NCBI RefSeq assembly: GCF_044458865.1
Contig: NZ_JBITIH010000018.1
Location: forward strand, 103,159-167,158
Length of the DNA: 64,000 nucleotides
Reading direction: 5' to 3'
Source: Micromonospora_G sp044458865
Lineage (GTDB): Bacteria > Actinomycetota > Actinomycetes > Mycobacteriales > Micromonosporaceae
Shown here: positions 58,158-64,000 of the stretch, one piece after another
Numbering within the stretch: position 1 is the stretch's first letter
Layout: each line of letters opens with the position of its first letter
Program-made: the position numbers and the translations under genes
Notes under the pieces: generated by a model
The model's database searches: none
What the model saw: the letters and a program-made list of their open reading frames with translations, nothing else
What the model was told of the DNA's origin: nothing

Positions 58158-61100
58158 ATGCAAACACCATCCGCCCCCGCGCTGCCCGATCCGATCCGCG
58201 AGGCGCAGGCCCGCCTGCCCGAACTGATCTTCCGTGACCAGCGCCGGATCCAGCGCCGGCTCGACGGCGTCCGCAAGATCCGTGACCCCCGCAAGCGCGA
58301 GCAGGCCGCCGAGGAGATCACCGCCGACCTGACGGCGGCACAGGAGCGGCTGGCCCGGCGCCGTGCCGGTGTACCGGTGATCACCTACCCGGCTGGTCTG
58401 CCGGTGAGCGAGAAGCGGGACGACATCGCGGCGGCGATTCGGGACCACCAGGTGGTGATCGTCGCGGGTGAGACCGGCTCCGGCAAGACCACCCAGTTGC
58501 CGAAGATCTGTCTGGAGCTGGGGCGCGGCGTACAGGGGCTGATCGGGCACACCCAGCCCCGGCGGCTCGCCGCCCGTACGGTCGCCGACCGGATCGCGGA
58601 GGAACTCGGCACCGAACTCGGCGGCGCGGTCGGCTACAAGGTGCGCTTCACCGACCAGGTCGGTGACCAGACCCTGATCAAGCTGATGACCGACGGCATC
58701 CTGCTCGCCGAACTCCAGCAGGACCGGATGCTGCACCAGTACGACACGCTGATCATCGACGAGGCGCACGAGCGCAGCCTCAACATCGACTTCATCCTCG
58801 GTTATCTCCGGCAGCTACTGCCCCGCCGCCCCGACCTCAAGGTGATCATTACCTCGGCCACCATCGACCCGCACCGCTTCGCCCGGCACTTCGGCGGGCT
58901 GGCGGCGGGAGTGATCGGCGAACCGGCCCCCGAGCCGGAGGCAAACGGGACCGCCGAACTGGAGGCAAACGGGACGGCCACACCCGACGGTGGGCCGGAA
59001 CGGGTCGCCGGCCCGCCGGTGGTGGAGGTCTCCGGGCGCACCTACCCGGTCGAGGTCCGCTACCGGCCACTGGTCGAGGTCGCCGACGAGACCGAGGAGA
59101 CCGACGACGGCGACAACGTACGGGACCAGATCCAGGCGATCGGCGACGCGGTCGAGGAACTCGCCGCCGAGGGGCCGGGCGACATCCTGGTCTTCCTCAG
59201 CGGCGAGCGGGAGATCCGCGACACCGCCGACGCGCTCTCCCGACTCGTCCAGCAGAAACCAAGGCTGCGCGGCACCGAGATCCTGCCGCTCTACGCCCGG
59301 CTCTCCACCGCCGAACAGCACCGGGTCTTCCAGTCACACGCCAACCGGCGGGTCGTGCTCGCCACGAACGTGGCCGAGACCTCACTGACCGTCCCCGGCA
59401 TCAAGTACGTGATCGACCCCGGTACGGCCAGGATCTCCCGCTACAGCCACCGGCTCAAGGTCCAACGGCTGCCGATCGAACCGGTCTCGCAAGCCTCGGC
59501 GAACCAGCGCAAGGGCCGCTGCGGGCGTACCTCGGACGGTATCTGCATCCGGCTCTACGACGAGTCGGACTTCCTCAGCCGGCCCGAGTTCACCGAGCCG
59601 GAGATCCTCCGGACGAACCTCGCCTCGGTCATCCTCCAGATGACCTCGATCGGGCTCGGCGACATCGCCGCGTTCCCGTTCATCGACCCACCGGACCGGC
59701 GCAACATCGCCGACGGCGTCAACCTGCTGCACGAACTGGGTGCGCTCGATCCGACCCAGACCGACCTGAACCGCCGGCTCACCCCACTCGGCCGCAAGCT
59801 GGCCCAGCTACCGGTCGACCCGCGCCTGGCCCGAATGGTGCTGGAGGGCGAGACCAACGGCTGCGCCAGCGATGTCATGGTCATCGCTGCCGCGCTCTCC
59901 ATCCAGGACCCGCGCGAACGGCCGGTCGAGAAGCAGGCCCAGGCAGACCAGGCACACGCACGGTTCGCCGACCCGGAGTCGGACTTCATCACCCTGCTCA
60001 ACCTCTGGCGTTACCTGCGCGAACAGCAGACTGAACTCTCGTCGAGCGCGTTCCGTCGGATGTGCAAGGCCGAGTTCCTCAACTACCTACGGGTACGCGA
60101 GTGGCAGGACATCTTCAGCCAACTCCGGCAGGTGGCCCGTACCCTCGACGGCGGCAACCCGCGCGGACAGCGCCCGACCCGCGGCCGACCCGAGCGTCGC
60201 GCCGACGCACCGGGCCGCCCGGCCGCCGTGGAAGCGCCGACCCCGGACGTGGCGCCCACGCCGGACGTGGCGCCGGTGGCCGACGGTGAGCCGGCGGTGG
60301 ATGCCCGGCGGATCCACCAGTCGTTGCTGGCCGGGCTCCTCTCCCACGTCGGGGTCAAGGACCTGCAAGGCTCGGCCAAGGGGTCGTCGTCGCGCGGCGG
60401 CGGGCGCGGCAGCGAGTTTCTCGGTGCCCGGGGCGCCAAGTTCGCGATCTTCCCCGGCTCCGCCCTGTCCCGCCGTCCTCCGCTCTGGGTGATGGCGGCG
60501 GAACTGGTGGAGACCTCCCGGCTCTGGGGCCGGGTGGTGGCGAAGGTGGAGCCGGAGTGGGTCGAGGCGCTCGCCGGGCACCTGGTGAAGCGCACCTACA
60601 GCGAACCGCACTGGGAGAAGCGGCAGGCCGCCGTGGTCGCCCAGGAGAAGGTCACCCTGTACGGCATCCCGCTGGTCACCAATCGCAAGGTCAACTTCGG
60701 CCGGATCGACCCGGAGCTGTCCCGGGAACTCTTCATCCGACACGCCCTGGTGGAGGGCGACTGGCAAACCCCGCACCGGTTCTTCCACGCCAACCGGGAA
60801 CTCCTCGACGAGGTCGAGGAGTTGGAGAACCGGGTACGGCGGCGGGACATCCTGGTCGACGACGAGACCCTGTTCGACTTCTACCAGCAGCGCATCCCGG
60901 CCGAGGTCGTCTCCGGGCGGCACTTCGACACCTGGTGGAAGCGAACCCGGCGGGACCAGCCGGACCTGCTCACCTTCGACCGGACGATGCTGATCAACGC
61001 CGGTCGCGGCGGGGTCGCGGAGTCCGACTACCCGGACTCGTGGCATTCCGAAGGGCTGGCACTGCCACTCACGTACCGGTTCGAACCGGGGACGAACACC

Positions 61101-62390
61101 GACGGCGTGACCGTCGACATCCCCCTGCCGATGCTGAACCAGGTGCCGGCGGAAAGCTTCGACTGGCAGGTGCCGGGGCTGCGGGAGGAGGTGGTGATCG
61201 CACTGATCCGGTCACTACCGAAGGCCGTACGCCGCAACTTCGTACCGGTGCCCGACTACGCGCGGGCCGTACTCGCCAACGTCACACCCGGCCCGGAACC
61301 GCTGATCGACGCCCTCACCCGGGAGCTGCGCCGGATGACCGGGGTGACCGTGCCCCGCGAGTCGTGGGATCTGGACAAGCTCCCGGCCCACCTACGGCTC
61401 AACTTCCGGGTGCTGGACGAGGAGAACAAGCCGGTCGCGCAGGGACGGGACCTGACCGCGCTGCAACGTCAGCTCAAGACCGAGGTACGCCAGACGGTGG
61501 CCGCCGCCGCCCCCGAGCTGGAACGGCACGGGCTGCGGGAGTGGAGCATCGACGCCCTGCCCCGCACCCTGGAACGGGTCCGGGGTGGTTACCGGGTCAC
61601 CGCCTACCCGGCCCTGGTCGACGAGGGCGAGAGCGTCGGCGTACGGGTCTTCGAGTCCGAATCGGAGCAGCAGCAGGCGATGTGGGCGGGGACCCGCAAA
61701 CTGTTGCGGCTCACCGTCGCCTCGCCGGTGAAGTTCCTCCAGGGTCGACTGAGCAACGAGGCGAAGCTGGCGCTCAGCCGCAACCCGCACCGCAACGTGA
61801 TCGACCTGCTGGACGACGCGGCGGGTGCCGCCATCGACAAGCTGATCGCCGATGCCGGTGGGCCGGCCTGGGACGCCGACGGCTTCGCCGCGCTGCGGGA
61901 CCATGTCCGGGCGCACCTGGTCGACACGGTGGTCGAGGTGGTCGCCCGGGTACAGCGGGTGCTGAGCGCGGCGTACGCCGTGGAGCAGCGGTTGGGGCGT
62001 ACCACCAGTCTGACCCTGGTGGCCGCGCTCGCCGACATCCGGGCACAGCTCTCCGCGTTGGTGCACCGGGGCTTTGTCACCGAGACCGGGTACGCCCGCC
62101 TCGCCGACGTACCCCGCTACCTGACCGCGATCGAGCGGCGGCTGGACCGGCTGCCGCAGGACCCGGCCCGGGACCGGACCCAGTTGGCCCGGATCGTCCA
62201 GGTGCAACAGGAGTACGACCAGATGCTGGCGAACCTCCCTCCGGCCCGTCGCGGCGACGACGCGGTACGGCAGATCCGGTGGCTGATCGAGGAGTTGCGG
62301 GTCAACATCTTCGCCCAGGCGCTCGGCACCCCGTACCCGGTCTCGGAACAGCGGATCTACCGGGCGATGGACCTGGCCGAGGGACGCTGA
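58158..62390 (+). CDS. hrpA: ATP-dependent RNA helicase HrpA
   Basis: 1410 residues. Motifs: I VAGETGSGKTTQLPKICLEL, II IDEAHERSLNIDFIL (DEAH), III ITSATIDPHRFA, V ATNVAETSLTVPGIKYVID and VI QRKGRCGR. The C-terminal DUF3418 region has YDQMLANLPPARRGDDAVRQ and ends NIFAQALGTPYPVSEQR. Tandem in-frame repeats appear twice: EANGTAEL/EANGTATP (58937-58980) and TPDVAP/TPDVAP (60241-60275), both in linkers between domains. HrpA acts on mRNA or stalled ribosomes in E. coli. The ATG at 58158 (MQTPSAP) is preferred to a GTG 63 bases upstream. Confidence 0.95.
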   Translation: MQTPSAPALPDPIREAQARLPELIFRDQRRIQRRLDGVRKIRDPRKREQAAEEITADLTAAQERLARRRAGVPVITYPAGLPVSEKRDDIAAAIRDHQVVIVAGETGSGKTTQLPKICLELGRGVQGLIGHTQPRRLAARTVADRIAEELGTELGGAVGYKVRFTDQVGDQTLIKLMTDGILLAELQQDRMLHQYDTLIIDEAHERSLNIDFILGYLRQLLPRRPDLKVIITSATIDPHRFARHFGGLAAGVIGEPAPEPEANGTAELEANGTATPDGGPERVAGPPVVEVSGRTYPVEVRYRPLVEVADETEETDDGDNVRDQIQAIGDAVEELAAEGPGDILVFLSGEREIRDTADALSRLVQQKPRLRGTEILPLYARLSTAEQHRVFQSHANRRVVLATNVAETSLTVPGIKYVIDPGTARISRYSHRLKVQRLPIEPVSQASANQRKGRCGRTSDGICIRLYDESDFLSRPEFTEPEILRTNLASVILQMTSIGLGDIAAFPFIDPPDRRNIADGVNLLHELGALDPTQTDLNRRLTPLGRKLAQLPVDPRLARMVLEGETNGCASDVMVIAAALSIQDPRERPVEKQAQADQAHARFADPESDFITLLNLWRYLREQQTELSSSAFRRMCKAEFLNYLRVREWQDIFSQLRQVARTLDGGNPRGQRPTRGRPERRADAPGRPAAVEAPTPDVAPTPDVAPVADGEPAVDARRIHQSLLAGLLSHVGVKDLQGSAKGSSSRGGGRGSEFLGARGAKFAIFPGSALSRRPPLWVMAAELVETSRLWGRVVAKVEPEWVEALAGHLVKRTYSEPHWEKRQAAVVAQEKVTLYGIPLVTNRKVNFGRIDPELSRELFIRHALVEGDWQTPHRFFHANRELLDEVEELENRVRRRDILVDDETLFDFYQQRIPAEVVSGRHFDTWWKRTRRDQPDLLTFDRTMLINAGRGGVAESDYPDSWHSEGLALPLTYRFEPGTNTDGVTVDIPLPMLNQVPAESFDWQVPGLREEVVIALIRSLPKAVRRNFVPVPDYARAVLANVTPGPEPLIDALTRELRRMTGVTVPRESWDLDKLPAHLRLNFRVLDEENKPVAQGRDLTALQRQLKTEVRQTVAAAAPELERHGLREWSIDALPRTLERVRGGYRVTAYPALVDEGESVGVRVFESESEQQQAMWAGTRKLLRLTVASPVKFLQGRLSNEAKLALSRNPHRNVIDLLDDAAGAAIDKLIADAGGPAWDADGFAALRDHVRAHLVDTVVEVVARVQRVLSAAYAVEQRLGRTTSLTLVAALADIRAQLSALVHRGFVTETGYARLADVPRYLTAIERRLDRLPQDPARDRTQLARIVQVQQEYDQMLANLPPARRGDDAVRQIRWLIEELRVNIFAQALGTPYPVSEQRIYRAMDLAEGR

Positions 62391-62471
62391 GGGTTTACCG
62401 ACATCCGATCGCTACCGAACGGTGACGCTGGTGGTTGATGCTCAAGGCCATCGGACCCCCGGGAGGCGGCC

Positions 62472-63089
62472 ATGGCTCTGCTTCGGACGCTGCTGAGTCC
62501 ACTGCTGTTCGGCCTGGTGGGGCTGACCTTCCTGCTGCCGTTCGCGACGGTGACGGTCCAGGCCGATCGGGTGAGGCTCGACCAGACCTGGTCCGGCCTG
62601 GACCTTCTCGGCGGCGCCCGGGGCGAGTACCGGCTGGCTTTCGACGACTACGACGGAACGCGGGTCGTGCTGCGCGGCGAGGAGTTCGGGCGGCTGGAGG
62701 CGGCTCCGCTGCCGGACCCCGACGAGGGCCTGTTCGTGCCCCGCCAACCCGCCCTGATGGTCGCCTTGGTCGGCATCCTGGTCGGGGTGCTGGGCGGGCT
62801 GGTCGGCCGCCCCGAAACCCGGCGACTGATCTCCTCCGTCGCCGCGACCGGCACGATCGGGGCGCTGACGATCGGCCTGCTGCTCGTCTCACGACGATTG
62901 GCGGGGCAGTACGACGACCACCCGCCGTACCTCAGCTTTCCGCCGGGCTCCGGCTACTGGTGGGCGGCCGGGCTGCTGGTCGCGCTGAGTCTGGGAAACG
63001 CGGTCGCACCGTACCTGCGGGGTCGACGGCGGCAGGCGATCGAGCCGGAGGAGGCGGTGTCGCCCACGTCGGGTGAGCCGGGCGCCTGA
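62472..63089 (+). CDS. Hypothetical membrane protein
   Basis: 205 residues with four hydrophobic segments: TLLSPLLFGLVGLTFLLPFA at the N-terminus, LMVALVGILVGVLGGLVG, VAATGTIGALTIGLLLV and YWWAAGLLVALSLGNAVAP. A loop between segments 1 and 2 (about residues 30-90, DQTWSGLDLLGGARGEYRLA) is probably external. I do not recognise the family. The ATG follows GGGAGG. It lies 82 bases after hrpA in the same direction. Confidence 0.75.
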   Translation: MALLRTLLSPLLFGLVGLTFLLPFATVTVQADRVRLDQTWSGLDLLGGARGEYRLAFDDYDGTRVVLRGEEFGRLEAAPLPDPDEGLFVPRQPALMVALVGILVGVLGGLVGRPETRRLISSVAATGTIGALTIGLLLVSRRLAGQYDDHPPYLSFPPGSGYWWAAGLLVALSLGNAVAPYLRGRRRQAIEPEEAVSPTSGEPGA

Positions 63090-63116
63090 CGCGTGGTCGA
63101 CGCCCGGACACCGAAC

Positions 63117-63407
63117 TCAGGCCAGTTGGAAGGTCTGGCAGTCGGCGGCGTCGAGGCCAGGCGCGACGGTGATCGCCGAGGCGTGGCACTCCAGCCCCTG
63201 GTTGTACCGGCACTCCGAACGTTTGCAGGCGCCCACCTGCGCGGTCACCTCCTCGATTCCGCCCTTGCGCGCGGTGCCGATGAACGTGTCGCACTGGGAG
63301 TTGCCGACGCCGATGGTGATGGCAAAGGCACGGCATCCGTCATGGTTGTAGCCGCAGTCGGTGACGGTGCAGTCCCGTACGCGCGGCATTTCCAGCATCT
63401 GGGTCAT
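63117..63407 (-). CDS. DUF1540-domain protein (two copies)
   Basis: 96 residues with two DUF1540 units, each with four Cys and a YN motif: VRDCTVTDCGYNHDGCRAFA and GACKRSECRYNQGLECHASA, each followed by I-x-V. The Cys pattern suggests a metal cluster or disulfide knot. DUF1540 proteins are common in Firmicutes and actinobacteria but have no known activity. The ATG follows GGGGGAG. Between it and the LacI gene are 136 bases without a feature. Confidence 0.88.
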   Translation of the reverse strand: MTQMLEMPRVRDCTVTDCGYNHDGCRAFAITIGVGNSQCDTFIGTARKGGIEEVTAQVGACKRSECRYNQGLECHASAITVAPGLDAADCQTFQLA

Positions 63408-63543
63408 GTGCTTCTCCCCCCTCTTTTCTTCCACCGTGGTGGTACCCGGACCGGCGTTGCTGATTCCTCGGCTGTCACCCGGATAAATTCGCCCCAGCCA
63501 ATAAGGATTGCCTTTCCTTCGCCCGCTGAACCCACCCCCTCCG

Positions 63544-64000
63544 TCAGACGACGACACGGGACGCCACGGTGGCGCTCTGCCGCCGGATGAGTTCCGCCGG
63601 CACCTGTTCGACCTGATGCACACCCGGTGTCTGGAGGGCGAGGGTCATGGCGCGGGCGCCCATTTCGGCGAGGGGGAGGCGGACGGTGGTGAGGGTGGGG
63701 GTGACGTCGCGGGCGATGGGCATGTCGTCGAAGCCGGTGACGCTGATCTGTTCGGGGACTTTGATGCCTCGGGTGCGGAGGAGGGCGAGGGCGCCGATGG
63801 CCATGGTGTCGTTGAGGGCGGCGATGGCGGTGAGGTGGGGTTGGGTGTCGAGGAGGTGGGCGGTGGCGGTGGCGCCGCTGTCGCGGTCGAAGTTGGCGTA
63901 GGCGATGTGGCGGGTGGGGAGTTTGTGGCCGTGGTCGCGGGCGGCGTGGCGGAGGCCGGTGAGGCGGTCGGTGGTGGTGGTGAGGTGTTTGGGGCCGGCG
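63544..64000 (-). CDS. LacI-family transcriptional regulator, C-terminal part
   Basis: Only the C-terminal 150 or so residues are in the window; the helix-turn-helix lies outside. Seen: RLTGLRHAARDHG, FDRDSGATATAHLLDTQPHL, AIAALNDTMAIGALALLRTRG, VPEQISVTGFDDMPIARDVT, PTLTTVRLPLAEMGARAMTLAL. This is the periplasmic-binding-protein-like effector domain of LacI/GalR repressors. Codon usage from about 63650 to the window end is very C-rich in third positions with little G, unlike the upstream genes. The effector is probably a sugar; its targets cannot be told from this part. Confidence 0.9.
   Translation of the reverse strand, partial: AGPKHLTTTTDRLTGLRHAARDHGHKLPTRHIAYANFDRDSGATATAHLLDTQPHLTAIAALNDTMAIGALALLRTRGIKVPEQISVTGFDDMPIARDVTPTLTTVRLPLAEMGARAMTLALQTPGVHQVEQVPAELIRRQSATVASRVVV

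Noticed and set aside
1..64000. Search for transposases, integrases, phage structural genes, biosynthetic megasynthases, tRNA and rRNA.
   Set aside because: None could be supported; the repeats found have no associated recombinase in the window.

Overview
The window is a 64-kb chromosomal segment of a very GC-rich actinobacterium, most likely a member of the Micromonosporaceae. This is inferred from codon usage (G or C in most third positions, many GTG starts) and from the gene content: an ECF42-type sigma factor paired with a DGPF/YCII protein, a SigB/F-type sigma factor, an XRE/DUF5753 regulator paired with a DUF397 protein, an F420-type PPOX protein, a PAC2 protein, a mycothiol-type (MDMPI_N) remnant, an IdeR-like iron box and a CebR-type cellulose operator. 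A roughly 53-bp palindromic element with a GGGGCCC core occurs three times in the first 16 kb. Both ends of the window cut through genes. I see no rRNA, tRNA, CRISPR array, transposase or phage gene.

Layout. 1-1641: ECF42 sigma factor (cut by the window edge) and its DGPF partner, separated by an 18-bp tandem array. 1805-12331: a purine-catabolism island. A minus-strand operon runs from OHCU decarboxylase through HIU hydrolase, uricase, three xanthine dehydrogenase subunits and an 8-oxoguanine/guanine-type deaminase. A divergent pucR regulator follows, then the molybdenum-cofactor genes mocA-like and xdhC. Together these can take purine bases to allantoin. 12332-17665: SigB-type sigma factor behind an AT-rich leader, an amino acid permease with a coupled acetyltransferase, a GPP34 protein, and the XRE/DUF397 pair. 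17743-23242: HrpB helicase convergent with a possible signalling operon (extracytoplasmic binding protein, polytopic membrane protein, PP2C phosphatase). 23446-26605: a multidomain secreted GH9 cellulase behind a perfect CebR-type operator. 26864-36303: mostly single housekeeping or envelope genes (M43 protease, CPA1 antiporter with a UBP zinc finger, succinate-semialdehyde dehydrogenase, SGNH lipoprotein, EcsC, CBM35-like and lysozyme-like envelope proteins).

36810-40647 holds PAC2, exonuclease III and an S9 peptidase. 40648-41645 is a decayed patch with three gene remnants, followed by DUF1152 and other genes of unknown role. 43469-50429 holds a MhuD-type heme oxygenase, a class F sortase with a likely anchored neighbour, TrmB, a Ski2-like DUF3516 helicase, a methyltransferase and an SDR. 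50664-52578 holds a zinc-ribbon peptide, an unknown conserved protein and a LysE exporter. 52734-56798 is an iron-siderophore ABC importer with an IdeR-like box upstream. 56913-64000 holds a YCII protein, a histidine phosphatase-like protein, HrpA, a membrane protein, a DUF1540 protein and the C-terminal part of a LacI regulator.

Recurring theme: short in-place tandem duplications (15-24 bp units) are frequent, both inside genes (encoded 6-8 residue repeats) and just past stop codons. Two intergenic arrays carry copies of the preceding gene's 3' end.
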